Assembly: GCA_041905405.1 (NCBI GenBank) | Contig: JAYRLC010000021.1 | Coordinates: 1 to 64,000 of the forward strand | Direction: 5' to 3' | From: RAM1 sp041905405 | GTDB taxonomy: Bacteria; Pseudomonadota; Gammaproteobacteria; Burkholderiales; Burkholderiaceae_C | DNA length: 64,000 nucleotides | In this document: positions 8,681 through 17,781 of the stretch, one piece after another | How the letters are laid out: each line of letters begins with the position of its first letter | Position numbering within the stretch: the first letter of the stretch is position 1 | Notes under the pieces: generated by a model | What the model saw: the letters and a program-made list of their open reading frames with translations, nothing else | Told to the model about the DNA's origin: nothing | Database searches by the model: none | Made by a program: the position numbers and the translations under genes

Positions 8681-9790
8681 CTAAGCAGGCGTGCGGACCG
8701 CGGCGGCGGGTACGTGCCGCACAAAGAACGCAGCCACGGCAGCGTTCAGCCGCTGCACGGCGGCGGGCCGGTCGAACCCGGGCGGGTCGCCGTTGAGCAG
8801 CCGGGCGATGGGGCTGAGCACCTCGTCGGGCGGCACGGGTGACAGCATGACGCCGTGCGATGCCTCGGGGAATTCCGCCACGCGCTCGCAGACACCGCAG
8901 GCGGCCAGTATCGCGCCGCTGTGAAAGCGCGGCACCTGGTTGATGTCGCGGCCGGCGGTTACCAGGCCCAGCGGCACGCGCGGCTGCGCGAGCGACGCCA
9001 TGTCGAAATCCGCTGCGAACGGCACGGCTGCGATCACGGCGGCAATGCGCGGGTCTTCATGCGTGTACCAGGTGTCATCGTCGAAACGCTGGCGGTGTAC
9101 GCCCAGCACGACCTGCTTCTTCAGGCCGTCCAGCCAATTGCCCTGAAGCCGTGTCGTGTAGCCCGCGCAGGAAGAGAAGTCCTCCTCGAGATGGGCCTGG
9201 CAGTGCCGGCGGAAGTTGCCGGGCGACCAGCGTCCGCCCGCCAGGCTCAGCGCCGTGTGGCCGCCGGCCGAACCGCCGAACAGGCCCACGCGGTCCAGCA
9301 CCAGCAGCGGCGCGAAGCGCGGGTCGGCGGCCACGGCGTCGATGGCACGCGACACCTCGGCGGGGCGGCGCTTCCAGCTTTCGGGGCCGGGTTGCGACGG
9401 GTCCGCCACGTTGTCGGCGCGGTGCCGGGGCAGGGCCACCACATAGCCAGCGTCCACCAGCACACGGGCCAGGTCCACATGCACCCAGGGCGCGCCGCCC
9501 GAGCCGTGTGAGATCACGATGAGCCGCCCGTTGCCCCGCACGGGCGCGGCCTGCGGGGCCAACTGGAAGGTGAAGCGTCCCCGGGCCACCGCCTGCGGGG
9601 CCGCCGCGGCCCGGTAGAAAACCGTGACGGGACCGTCGCCGGCCTGCCCGGGCAGCTCGTCCAGCCCCATCGAAGCCGGCATCGGCTGCGCGGCCACGGC
9701 CAGCTGGGCGCCGAAGGCCAGTGCCGCGGCCACCAGGCACATGGCCAGCCAGAGGATGAAATGGCGCGTCATGGTGATGCCGGCGTTCAT
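8681..9790 (-). CDS. Secreted alpha/beta hydrolase (dienelactone hydrolase/PAF-acetylhydrolase-like)
   Basis: A 369-residue protein with a signal peptide (about residues 1-33, ending AAQ). It shows the oxyanion-hole motif ISHGSGG, the nucleophile elbow GLFGGSAGGHTAL, and a late His in EASHGVML, which together form a hydrolase triad. It resembles predicted dienelactone hydrolases and plasma PAF-acetylhydrolase-like lipases; the substrate is unknown. It sits between two 2TM genes upstream of the LytS/LytR pair, all on one strand with short gaps, which suggests one transcript. An alternative ATG lies 6 codons in. Confidence 0.82.
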   Translation of the reverse strand: MNAGITMTRHFILWLAMCLVAAALAFGAQLAVAAQPMPASMGLDELPGQAGDGPVTVFYRAAAAPQAVARGRFTFQLAPQAAPVRGNGRLIVISHGSGGAPWVHVDLARVLVDAGYVVALPRHRADNVADPSQPGPESWKRRPAEVSRAIDAVAADPRFAPLLVLDRVGLFGGSAGGHTALSLAGGRWSPGNFRRHCQAHLEEDFSSCAGYTTRLQGNWLDGLKKQVVLGVHRQRFDDDTWYTHEDPRIAAVIAAVPFAADFDMASLAQPRVPLGLVTAGRDINQVPRFHSGAILAACGVCERVAEFPEASHGVMLSPVPPDEVLSPIARLLNGDPPGFDRPAAVQRLNAAVAAFFVRHVPAAAVRTPA

Positions 9791-9801
9791 GGCGGCGCCG
9801 C

Positions 9802-10089
9802 TCAGGACGGATTGCGTGACGTGGACAGTCGTTCGCGTTCGCGCTGCACCAGCCGATCATGCAGGCCGCCGCCGGTGACAAGGAACACCACGGCGCCATG
9901 GATGGCCAGGCCGACGCCCCAGCCCACGGCGGGGAACACGGCCCAGTGGCGGTCGCCCAGGGCGGACAGCAGGGCCAGCAGGATGTTGACGGCGATGTAC
10001 ACGGTGGCGTGGATGTACCAGCCCAGCTTGGCGCCAGCGCGGCGGCGGGCCAGACGTTCGTTGTCGTTGTGCAGGGTGTAGGCGGTCAT
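9802..10089 (-). CDS. 2TM domain protein (paralogue of 8369-8671)
   Basis: A 95-residue two-helix membrane protein. The start region ARRRAGAKLGWYIHATVYI is nearly the same as in the paralogue (ARKRAGAKLGWYTHACVYL), as are the second helix (GWGVGLAIHGAVVF) and the basic tail ERERLS. The pair probably arose by duplication around the hydrolase gene. The role is unknown but likely linked to the LytS-type kinase in the same cluster. Confidence 0.82.
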   Translation of the reverse strand: MTAYTLHNDNERLARRRAGAKLGWYIHATVYIAVNILLALLSALGDRHWAVFPAVGWGVGLAIHGAVVFLVTGGGLHDRLVQRERERLSTSRNPS

Positions 10090-10134
10090 GGTGTGTGCTC
10101 CAGGTAGTGAGAGGGTGTTCGGGGATGATGGGTT

Positions 10135-11115
10135 TCAGGCGTGGGCAACGGTGCGCAGCAGGCTGGGGGCGGGCCTCATGGCCAGGCGCAGCAGGCGCGC
10201 CGTGCGGCCGGCAAAAATGCCGCTGAACAGGCCCGACAGGGCGGCCACGGTCAGCGAGAAGGCGGCGTCGGCATGCAGGGTGGGCTGCAGGGCCAGCGTT
10301 ACGCCCACGGTGTACTTGATGCTGAAAATGCCCAGGATCAGGCCCAGCGGCACCCAACTGCCGGGCAGGACAAATTCACGATCGGCTGCGTCATAGCGCA
10401 CACCGGTGGGCATGGGCCGGCGCAGCAGGGCGGCGACGGCCAGCGCGGCGGCAGCGGCCCACACGGCCAGCACGCCGGGCAGCAGGGACGAGCCGGCAAA
10501 GCCGCTGACCACGCCCCACAGCGAGAACCCGCCCATGGCCAGCGGCATGACCACGGTGCGCGGCAGGCCGGCTCGGCGGTCGCGCACCTGCGTCAGGCCC
10601 AGCACCACCAGACCGGCCAGCAGGCCCCAGACCCAGCCGGGCGTGTTCATGGCGATGGTCAGGATCATCGGGCGGCCCGGTGGCGGCATGTAGTTGGCGG
10701 GCAGCAGGCCCAGCCACTGACCCCAGACCAGCCGGCCCAGGAACCGGCCCGGCAGCAGGGTAAAGGCGCCGGCCACCAGGCAGGCGCCGATGTACAGCTG
10801 CTGCATGATCTGGCGGTGAGCGGCGATGTTGCCGCGCGCCAGCTGGCGAAACGACTGGACCAGCGCGCCCAGGGTGGTGAACGACAGGATGTGGATGATG
10901 CCCAGCGTGCCCACCAGCTGCAGCAAAGTGGCGGGGATGAACAGCGCCGAAACGGCGGCAATCACCATCAGCGTGACCCAGGCGTAGCCGAACGCGCGGT
11001 GCAGGCGCGGGCGCTGCGTGGCGCCGCGGCGGGCCCACAGGGCAACCGGGCCGGTGGCGACCGCGCCCAGGGCGGCGGTCAGGTGGATGGCGACGATGGG
11101 GGTGATCTGTGACAT
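10135..11115 (-). CDS. DUF2306-containing polytopic membrane protein
   Basis: A 326-residue protein with about eight hydrophobic segments. The N-terminal half fits DUF2306: HLTAALGAVATGPVALW, then RLHRAFGYAWVTLMV, and a later His in HRQIMQQLYIG. The ATG at 11115 is chosen because CGGAG lies 6 bases upstream; the ATG at 11145 lacks such a site. DUF2306 proteins are uncharacterised membrane proteins. It is the first gene of the putative 2TM/hydrolase/LytSR transcript, so it may be part of the regulated unit. Confidence 0.8.
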   Translation of the reverse strand: MSQITPIVAIHLTAALGAVATGPVALWARRGATQRPRLHRAFGYAWVTLMVIAAVSALFIPATLLQLVGTLGIIHILSFTTLGALVQSFRQLARGNIAAHRQIMQQLYIGACLVAGAFTLLPGRFLGRLVWGQWLGLLPANYMPPPGRPMILTIAMNTPGWVWGLLAGLVVLGLTQVRDRRAGLPRTVVMPLAMGGFSLWGVVSGFAGSSLLPGVLAVWAAAAALAVAALLRRPMPTGVRYDAADREFVLPGSWVPLGLILGIFSIKYTVGVTLALQPTLHADAAFSLTVAALSGLFSGIFAGRTARLLRLAMRPAPSLLRTVAHA

Positions 11116-11330
11116 GGGTGCTCCGTGGGTATCCGATGGACGCACTGTGCCGACGGGCGCGCCGGCGGGCCACGGGCTTGCGACGAAATGCAGGGAAGGC
11201 GGCGCGAAATGCAGCCGGACAGCGTGAACGGCGACCGCCGGGGCGGCGTTTAAGGCCGGCCGGGGCTTTTTAGGTCAGGGTCCGGGCAGGGGGCACGGCG
11301 ATAATCGGCGCTCTTTTTGCAGGAGCGCGT

Positions 11331-12155
11331 GTGGACATTGCATTGCTGGTCAAGGCCGCCATCATGGGCGTGGTCGAGGGCCTGACCGAATTCCTGCCGG
11401 TGTCCAGCACCGGCCACCTGATCCTGGCGGGCGCGCTGCTGGGCTTTGACGATGCCAAGGCCAAGGTGTTCGACATCGCCATCCAGACCGGGGCGATCCT
11501 GGCCGTGATCATCGTTTACTGGCAGAAGATCCGCGAAACGCTGGTCGCGCTGCCGACCGAGCGACAGGCGCAGCGGTTTGCGCTGAACGTGTTCATCGCC
11601 TTCGTGCCGGCCGTGATCCTGGGCCTGCTGTTCGGCAAGGCGATCAAGGCGCACCTGTTCACGCCCGTGGTGGTGGCCAGCACCTTCATCATTGGCGGCT
11701 TCATCATCCTGTGGGCCGAAAAGCGCCAGCAGACCACGGTGCGCATCCATGACGTGGACGAGATGTCGCCGCTGGACGCGATCAAGGTCGGCCTGGTGCA
11801 GTGCCTGGCCATGGTGCCCGGCACCAGCCGCAGCGGCGCCACCATCATCGGCGGCATGCTGCTGGGGCTGAGCCGCAAGGCCGCCACCGACTTCAGCTTC
11901 TACCTGGCCATCCCCACGCTGGTGGGCGCGGGCGCTTACAGCCTGTACAAGGAGCGCGCCATTTTGTCCATGGCCGACCTGCCGATGTTCGGCGTGGGGC
12001 TGCTGTTCAGCTTCATCAGCGCCTGGCTGTGCGTGCGCTGGCTGCTGCGCTACATCTCCACCCACAGCTTCGTGCCGTTCGCGTGGTACCGCATCGCGTT
12101 CGGGATCATCGTGCTGGCGACGGCCTGGACGGGGATGGTGAAGTGGGCCGCTTGA
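11331..12155 (+). CDS. uppP: Undecaprenyl-diphosphatase UppP (BacA family)
   Basis: An integral inner-membrane enzyme that dephosphorylates undecaprenyl pyrophosphate to recycle the lipid carrier for peptidoglycan and other envelope polymers; overexpression gives bacitracin resistance. The 274-residue protein shows the two catalytic signatures VEGLTEFLPVSSTGHLIL (about residues 17-34) and MVPGTSRSGATIIGGM (about 162-177), with about eight membrane spans. The start is GTG at 11331, preceded by AGGAG at 5-base spacing. It is a single-gene unit. Confidence 0.96.
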   Translation: MDIALLVKAAIMGVVEGLTEFLPVSSTGHLILAGALLGFDDAKAKVFDIAIQTGAILAVIIVYWQKIRETLVALPTERQAQRFALNVFIAFVPAVILGLLFGKAIKAHLFTPVVVASTFIIGGFIILWAEKRQQTTVRIHDVDEMSPLDAIKVGLVQCLAMVPGTSRSGATIIGGMLLGLSRKAATDFSFYLAIPTLVGAGAYSLYKERAILSMADLPMFGVGLLFSFISAWLCVRWLLRYISTHSFVPFAWYRIAFGIIVLATAWTGMVKWAA

Positions 12156-12194
12156 GCGCGGGCGGTATATGCGGGCGCCGTTAGCCCCTGGCCG

Positions 12195-13607
12195 CTATCG
12201 CGGGTAGGTCTGCTCGAACCAGCGCAGGTAATACGACGTGAAGGCGTCGCCCGGTTTGCGGGCGGCCAGCGCGCGCAGGTGCCGTTCCTGTGCGTCCACA
12301 TCCGATGTGTTGGTGTACACGTCCACCAGCGTCCAGCGCAGCGCGTCATGGTGCGGCTGCATGGCAAGCGCAGCCTCGTACAGCGGCGCCGCCGCTTCCA
12401 GCCAGTACAGATCGAAGTGCAGCAGTTGCGCCAGCGCGAGCAGGTCGGCCGCCTGGGCTCCTGCCGCCCCGGCCTGTTGCTGCAACTGCGCCAGGCGCGG
12501 TGCCAGCGGCTGCGTGCTGGCTGGCGGTGGGGCCAGCGCGCGGCCGCCGAACAGGGGCTGCAAAGGCGGGGCGCCGGGCGTTTCGCGCCAGGCCCGCGCA
12601 TGGGGGAAGTCCGCGTATTTGGCCCGGGCCGACCCCCCTTGCTCCGCCAGCTGGAAATAGGCCTGGCTTCTGACTTCATCGACCTGCCAGCGGCCCTGTG
12701 CGTCGCGTTGCATCAGCACGGGCAGCACCGCATGGCCGGGCTGGAACATCGCCACCGCCAGGTCTGCGCTTTCCCAAAGGGTGAACGGCGACGCCTTCTG
12801 GTAGTAGGCCGCGATGCGGCGTGTGTAGGCGGCGCTGCGGGGCTGCTCCATACGGTGGTAACGGCTGCCTTCGGAGAGCAGGCCCAGCAGGGGTGAGCCG
12901 GTGCCTTGGTCCAGGGACGTCAGGTAGCGCTGCAGCGTTTCGCGTGCGGTCGTTGCCGCGGCGAAACGGGCCGCCTGCTCCGCAGGCAGCAACCCCTGCA
13001 GGGCCTGGGCGCGTTCCAGGGCCAGGCGGTAATCGCGCCGGGCCACGCCGGCGCCGCCCGACAGGTGGGCCGTCAGCGCGCTGGCGCGCGGCAGCTGCAG
13101 CACCGGGGCCGGCGGCACCCGGCCGGTGGCGCGCCAATCCAGGTAGTGGATGCGCAGGGTCACGAGCAGCTCGGTCAGAAAGTCGCGCCGCGCATAGGGC
13201 GTGGCCGCCGTCATGTGGCTGCGCGCGGCTTGCTCCAGCTGGTGGCACAGCAGGTCCGGGAAAACGCCTTCCAGGCTGTACGACACCTCGATCTTGAACT
13301 GCTGTTCGGCCTGCGACCACAGCAACAGGATCGCGTCGCCCCCGGTGGCGCGGCCCAGGCCCATGCGTGCGAACAGCCCGGTCGCGTGCGCCTCCAGCGC
13401 CGTGCCGGGCGGCAACTGCTGCTCCAGCACCAGCCCGGCCTGCACACCGGTGGCCTGCTGGAAGATGGCCACAGAGGCGGCCAGCGCCCGGTCGTAGCGG
13501 TGTTCAGGGGTGCTGTTGCGAAAGGCAATGGGCTGCGCGGCCGCTGCACCCGCCACGAGCAGGCACAGCAGCGCCCACAGCGCGCGCCACGCCGGGTGGG
13601 CGTTCAA
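12195..13607 (-). CDS. Secreted TPM-domain-like protein with C-terminal helical repeats
   Basis: The likely start is TTG at 13607, whose last two bases overlap the TGA stop of the upstream gene. It gives a 470-residue protein with a signal peptide ending in GAAAAQP. Residues 35-150 resemble a TPM domain (FQQATGVQAGLVLEQQLPPG, then GDAILLLWSQAEQQFKIEVS), and the last 90 residues resemble a TPR-like helical repeat (ALAMQPHHDALRWTLVDVY). The frame stays open upstream of 13607, but that part lies over the neighbouring gene in another frame. The function is unknown; TPM proteins act near the membrane in photosystem repair in plants and are poorly understood in bacteria. Confidence 0.75.
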   Translation of the reverse strand: MNAHPAWRALWALLCLLVAGAAAAQPIAFRNSTPEHRYDRALAASVAIFQQATGVQAGLVLEQQLPPGTALEAHATGLFARMGLGRATGGDAILLLWSQAEQQFKIEVSYSLEGVFPDLLCHQLEQAARSHMTAATPYARRDFLTELLVTLRIHYLDWRATGRVPPAPVLQLPRASALTAHLSGGAGVARRDYRLALERAQALQGLLPAEQAARFAAATTARETLQRYLTSLDQGTGSPLLGLLSEGSRYHRMEQPRSAAYTRRIAAYYQKASPFTLWESADLAVAMFQPGHAVLPVLMQRDAQGRWQVDEVRSQAYFQLAEQGGSARAKYADFPHARAWRETPGAPPLQPLFGGRALAPPPASTQPLAPRLAQLQQQAGAAGAQAADLLALAQLLHFDLYWLEAAAPLYEAALAMQPHHDALRWTLVDVYTNTSDVDAQERHLRALAARKPGDAFTSYYLRWFEQTYPR

Positions 13608-14143
13608 ATGAAGTCCAGTGCGCACAGGTGGTCGAAAAAGGCCTGGCGGTTGCGCGGTGTTTCCTTCGGGAACGCCGACATCAGCAGCGAATAGGCCTGC
13701 CGCAGGTTGCCGCTGGCCTGATGGACCACCGGCGTGAACGATGCGTCGCGCAGGCCGCTGGCGAGCTTGGCCTCGAAAAAAGCCTTGTGCTGCTGCACGG
13801 CCAGCAGCACGAGCGCCTGGGCCTGCCGGATTTCGGGTGCGGCGGATGCCTGCTGCAGGCCGTCCAGCGGCCCCTGGTAGCCGCGCAGCACGTCGCGCAG
13901 GCGGGGCTCGTCGCGCGAGCGCAGCGCGGCCAGGGCGCTTGCCCGCACCACCAGCGCCTGATCCGACAGATCGAACAGCCGGGCCAGTGCCTCGGCCTGC
14001 GGCCGCGTCGCGGTGGATGCGGTGGCCGAGTAGGGGGTGCGCTGGTGGGGAATGCTGGCGTAGGCCTCGTCCAGGCTCATGGCCCACGCCTGCGGCGCGA
14101 TGAATGTCGCAAGCACGCAAGCCGCCCAGATGAATCGGAACAT
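13604..14143 (-). CDS. Secreted hypothetical protein
   Basis: A 179-residue protein with a signal peptide (FRFIWAACVLATFIAPQAWA). The ATG at 14143 has GGGGAGA 5 bases upstream, better than an ATG 18 bases earlier. The mature part is alpha-helical and Ala/Leu/Arg-rich (DEAYASIPHQRTPYSATAST, later PVVHQASGNLRQAYSLLMSA). No family is recognised. It overlaps the following TPM-like gene by 4 bases including its TTG start, so the two are translationally coupled and probably work together in the periplasm. Confidence 0.72.
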   Translation of the reverse strand: MFRFIWAACVLATFIAPQAWAMSLDEAYASIPHQRTPYSATASTATRPQAEALARLFDLSDQALVVRASALAALRSRDEPRLRDVLRGYQGPLDGLQQASAAPEIRQAQALVLLAVQQHKAFFEAKLASGLRDASFTPVVHQASGNLRQAYSLLMSAFPKETPRNRQAFFDHLCALDFI

Positions 14144-14179
14144 CGTCTCTCCCCCACGCATGGTTGGGCGGGGACCATA

Positions 14180-15637
14180 TCACAGCCGCAGGTCTGCCAG
14201 CCACGCGCGTCTGGCCTGTGCCCGCTCGCCCGGCGGCATGCGCAGCACCGCGGACGGGTGCAGCGTGACCAGCACGCGAAGGCCGTCGGCGCGCGTGAGC
14301 CACTGGCCGCGCACCTGCGTCACGGCCACGTCATGGCCCAGCAGCGCGCGTGCGGCCGTTGCGCCCAGCGCCACCAGCGCCTGCGGGCGTACCAGCCGTA
14401 TTTCGTCGTCCAGCCAGTGCAGGCACGCCGCGGCCTCGCGCTGTGACGCGGTCTTGTGGATGCGGCGCTTGCCGCGCAGCTCGTATTTGAAGTGCTTGAC
14501 CGCGTTGGCCACGTACACCGCGCTGCGCGCGATGCCCAGCGTGGCCAGGGCATCGTCGAACAGCTGCCCCGCCGGGCCCACGAAGGGGCGGCCCTGCAGG
14601 TCCTCGTGGTCGCCGGGCTGTTCACCGACGAACATGAACGCCGGTCGCAACGGGCCTTCGCCGCAGACGGCCTGCGTGGCGTGTTGGCCGATGGGGCAGT
14701 CGCGGCAGCGCTGCGTGGCGGCGCGCAGGGCGTCCAGCGAATCGATGGGCGCTTGCGGGTCGGCGGCTGGCGCGCGGGGCAGCAGGCGCACGGTACGCGC
14801 GGGCGTGGTGGCGGGCTGCTCGACCATGCGGCCACTGCGTTCGGCGGCCTGCGCCGTCAGCGGCGCGATCAGTTCGGCTTCGGGCAGGTTGCGCCAGTAT
14901 TTGCGCGGCATTTCCTTTTGCATCATGGCCAGCTTCAGGCGCGCGGGGTTGAAGATGCTGGCGTAGTAGGTGAGCCACAGCGATTCGCCCGCGTCGGCGG
15001 CCGGCGCGTCGCCGCGCTGCGCGCCAGGGCTGAAGTGCAGGGCGCCGTCGGGGTTGTCCGCATCGGGCGGCGTCCAGCGCACGCAGCGGCGCGGCGTCAG
15101 GATGGCCCAGCGCATGGCCGTGAACCGTCGCGCAAAGAAGGGTGCGACAGCCTCCACCGTGTGGTGCGACGGCTCGAACCAGGCCACGTGCAGGGGTTGC
15201 GTCCCCCCGTCGTCCAGCGTGCGGAACCGCACGAACGCCTTGGTCTTGTGCATGTCGCGGCGCACCGCCTTGTGCATGTGCCTCGCCTGGATCAGGTCGG
15301 CGTCCAGCGGGTCGTGGCGCAGGCCGGGTTCATGCACCAGCCGCCACAGCAGCCTGTACAGCAGCGCAAACCGTTGCGGGTCGTCGTGCAAGGCCACGGT
15401 CTGGCACAGCGTGATGAACGCCCTGGGCACGGCGGCGCGCGGGCCAGCAGCGGTCGCGGCAGGTGCAGGGACCGGTGTGTGCGCAAACAGCTCGCCCGTG
15501 CCGGTGCCTCCGGCCGTCAGCCACAGCACGGTGTCGGGTGGCGCGCCGGCCGCCAGCAGGCCGCGGGCCGCGGCGCGAAAGCCGGCAAAGTCGGTCTCGC
15601 CGGCCAGCACGACGGTGCGCGGTGGCGGCAGGCTCAA
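14180..15637 (-). CDS. TIGR03915-type protein fused to UdgX-family uracil-DNA glycosylase
   Basis: A 485-residue fusion. The first about 270 residues match the SAM-linked DNA metabolism protein (TIGR03915/DUF4130). The C-terminal about 200 residues are a family-4-like uracil-DNA glycosylase with GEQPGDHEDLQGRPFVGPAG, the UdgX hallmark KRRIH in GKRRIHKTAS, and a closing LHPSAVLR. In UdgX proteins the His of KRRIH binds covalently to the abasic site after uracil removal. It overlaps the radical SAM gene by 4 bases. This pair is conserved in many bacteria and is thought to act in DNA repair or modification. Here it lies downstream of a LexA box. Confidence 0.9.
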   Translation of the reverse strand: MSLPPPRTVVLAGETDFAGFRAAARGLLAAGAPPDTVLWLTAGGTGTGELFAHTPVPAPAATAAGPRAAVPRAFITLCQTVALHDDPQRFALLYRLLWRLVHEPGLRHDPLDADLIQARHMHKAVRRDMHKTKAFVRFRTLDDGGTQPLHVAWFEPSHHTVEAVAPFFARRFTAMRWAILTPRRCVRWTPPDADNPDGALHFSPGAQRGDAPAADAGESLWLTYYASIFNPARLKLAMMQKEMPRKYWRNLPEAELIAPLTAQAAERSGRMVEQPATTPARTVRLLPRAPAADPQAPIDSLDALRAATQRCRDCPIGQHATQAVCGEGPLRPAFMFVGEQPGDHEDLQGRPFVGPAGQLFDDALATLGIARSAVYVANAVKHFKYELRGKRRIHKTASQREAAACLHWLDDEIRLVRPQALVALGATAARALLGHDVAVTQVRGQWLTRADGLRVLVTLHPSAVLRMPPGERAQARRAWLADLRL

Positions 15638-16968
15638 AACAGCGCCCCCTGCCGGGCCGGCGCCGACGGGGCGGCGGGTGCGGCGGCGGGTTTGGCGGCG
15701 CGCTGCGCCAGCTGCCGGGCCAGGCCTTCGCCATCCAGCGCGCGGGGCGTGTGCCCGTCGACTTCCACGAACGGCAGCACGCGGCCCACGGGCACGTGCA
15801 GGCGGCGCAGGTCGTCGGCGCGCAGGCGGCGCACGCGCCGCGCCTGCAGCAGCCGCGTCACGGCGGTCACGCCCAGACCCGGCACGCGCAGCAGCAGCTC
15901 GCGCGGCGCGCGGTTCAGGTCGACCGGAAAGCGCTCGCGGTGCGCCAGCGCCCAGGCAAGCTTGGGGTCCATGTCCAGCGCCAGCATGCCGCCCTGCGCA
16001 TCGGCCACGATCTCGTCGTGCGCAAAACCATAAAAGCGCATGAGCCAGTCGGCCTGGTACAGCCGGTGCTCGCGCACCAGCGGCGGCGCCTTCAGCGGCA
16101 GCGCCGACGATGCATCGGGGATGGGGCTGAAGGCCGAGTAGTACACGCGCTTGAGCTGGTATGACCCGTACAGCCGCGCACTGGTGCCCAGGATCGCGCG
16201 GTCGTCGGCGGTGTCGGCGCCCACGATCATCTGCGTGCTCTGCCCCGCTGGCGCAAAGCGCGGCGCGTCGGCGCGGCGGGCGCGGCTGCGCGGCAGCGAC
16301 ACGGTGCGCGCCCCTCCCGCTATGGCGCCACCGTTGGCGGCGGCTTCCTGCGCCTGCCCGCGCGCGTCGGCGATGTGCAGCGACAGCCGCGCCATCGACC
16401 GCTTGATGGCCGCGCCGTCTTTCTCGGGCGCCAGCGCCGCAAGGCCCGCGTCGGTCGGCAGTTCGATGTTGATGCTCAAGCGGTCGGCGTAGCGACCCGC
16501 GCGCGCCAGCAGTTCGGGCGACGCGTCGGGGATGGTCTTGAGGTGGATGTAGCCGCGAAAGTCATGCTCTTCGCGCAGCACGCGCGCGACCTCGACCACC
16601 TGCTCCATGGTGTAGTCGGGGCTGCGGATGATGCCGCTGGACAGGAACAGGCCTTCGATGCAGTTGCGCCGGTAAAAGTCGAGCGTGAGCTGCACCACCT
16701 CGGCCACTGTAAAGCGTGCGCGGGGCACGTTGCTGGTGGCGCGGTTCACGCAGTACAGGCAGTCGTACTGGCAGAAGTTGGTCAGCAGGATCTTCAGCAG
16801 CGAGATGCAGCGTCCGTCGGGCGCGTAGCTGTGGCAGATGCCCGAGCCTTCGGTGGAGCCGATGCCGCGCCCGCCCAGCGAATGGCGCTTGTCTGTGCCA
16901 CTGGATGCGCACGAGGCGTCGTATTTGGCGGCGTCGGCCAGGACGGCGAGCTTTTGCTGCAAATTCAC
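15634..16968 (-). CDS. Putative DNA modification/repair radical SAM protein (TIGR03916)
   Basis: A 444-residue radical SAM enzyme with the cluster motif CQYDCLYC (Cys-x3-Cys-x2-Cys) near residue 75 and the conserved opening LADAAKYDASCASSG. A helix-hairpin-helix-like element, RELLLRVPGLGVTAVTRLL, near the C-terminus suggests DNA contact. It is the partner of the UdgX fusion downstream. The start appears to be GTG at 16968: an in-frame stop lies 18 bases upstream and there is no Shine-Dalgarno sequence. The start codon abuts the LexA box, which implies a very short or leaderless mRNA. Confidence 0.88.
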   Translation of the reverse strand: MNLQQKLAVLADAAKYDASCASSGTDKRHSLGGRGIGSTEGSGICHSYAPDGRCISLLKILLTNFCQYDCLYCVNRATSNVPRARFTVAEVVQLTLDFYRRNCIEGLFLSSGIIRSPDYTMEQVVEVARVLREEHDFRGYIHLKTIPDASPELLARAGRYADRLSINIELPTDAGLAALAPEKDGAAIKRSMARLSLHIADARGQAQEAAANGGAIAGGARTVSLPRSRARRADAPRFAPAGQSTQMIVGADTADDRAILGTSARLYGSYQLKRVYYSAFSPIPDASSALPLKAPPLVREHRLYQADWLMRFYGFAHDEIVADAQGGMLALDMDPKLAWALAHRERFPVDLNRAPRELLLRVPGLGVTAVTRLLQARRVRRLRADDLRRLHVPVGRVLPFVEVDGHTPRALDGEGLARQLAQRAAKPAAAPAAPSAPARQGALF

Positions 16969-16983
16969 TGTATGAATATACAG
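16968..16983 (-). promoter_or_regulatory. LexA (SOS) box
   Basis: CTGTATGAATATACAG is a perfect inverted repeat (CTGTAT and ATACAG around GAAT) and fits the CTGT-N8-ACAG LexA consensus. It touches the GTG start of the radical SAM gene, so bound LexA would block transcription start of that gene and its UdgX partner. The plus-strand lipoprotein gene at 17107 begins 123 bases away and could also be affected. Confidence 0.85.
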
Positions 16984-17106
16984 CTATCATGGCATGTCAA
17001 ATGACATATCCCCGGGCGATTGCAGGTTTCCACCGGATACAGGCTTACGACAAAACTTTGCCGCTGCTGACAGCGGGGTTTCGGGCAACGCTGAATAATC
17101 AGGCGC

Positions 17107-17775
17107 ATGCCGTTCCCCGTTCAGCGCCGCGTTTTGAGCCTGCCTGTTGCCCTGCTGTTACTGGCGCTGGTGGGTGGATGCACCACGCCCATCACCGCCA
17201 AGGTCACCAACTTCAATGCATGGCCGCGCGATACGGCCGGCGCCACGTACAGCTTCGCGTCCGCCGATCCGCAGCGCGACGAGCTGGAGCAGTCCACCTA
17301 CGAAGGCTACGTGGGCGCGCAACTGGAACGCCATGGCCTGCGCGAGGCGCCGGAAGGGCAGATGGGGCGCTTCCTGGTCGAGGTGCGGGCCAGCGACACG
17401 ACGCGCCAGAAGACGGTGCTGGAGCCGGTCTACGACAACCAGCTCATCTGGACGCCGCCCACGCGCGACCGCTACGGGAACGTGTTCCACGGCTACTGGC
17501 GGCCGGACGGCTTCGGCCCGCGCTACATCGGCGACCGTGAAGTCCAGCGCACCGTCAACGTCAACCGCCTGGCCGTTCGCATTCTGGACACCCGGGGCGG
17601 CAGCCGGCCGCGGCCGGTTTTGAACACCAGCGCCGTCTATGAAGGCGAGCTGGAAGACCTGCCCGACATGGTCCCGTACCTGGCGCGCGCGTTGTTCCGG
17701 GAATTTCCCGGCTACAACGGCAAGGTGCACGTCGTGAAGTTCGACAACCGCACGGGCGAGATGACGGTGCGGTAA
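17107..17775 (+). CDS. DUF4136-like lipoprotein
   Basis: A 222-residue lipoprotein with signal LLLALVGGCTTP (Cys at about residue 25). The mature part resembles DUF4136 lipoproteins: an early VTNFNAW...GATYSFA stretch, then a central RFLVEVRASDTTRQKTVLE, and a Tyr/Trp/Gly-rich middle. Function unknown; such proteins are anchored to the cell envelope. The frame ends 6 bases before the convergent barstar gene. Confidence 0.8.
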   Translation: MPFPVQRRVLSLPVALLLLALVGGCTTPITAKVTNFNAWPRDTAGATYSFASADPQRDELEQSTYEGYVGAQLERHGLREAPEGQMGRFLVEVRASDTTRQKTVLEPVYDNQLIWTPPTRDRYGNVFHGYWRPDGFGPRYIGDREVQRTVNVNRLAVRILDTRGGSRPRPVLNTSAVYEGELEDLPDMVPYLARALFREFPGYNGKVHVVKFDNRTGEMTVR

Positions 17776-17781
17776 AGCGGG

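Noticed and set aside
13608..14303. An N-terminal extension of the TPM-like protein gene
   Set aside because: It is in another frame over the neighbouring secreted-protein gene, low in complexity, and precedes a clean signal peptide that starts at the TTG overlapping the upstream stop.
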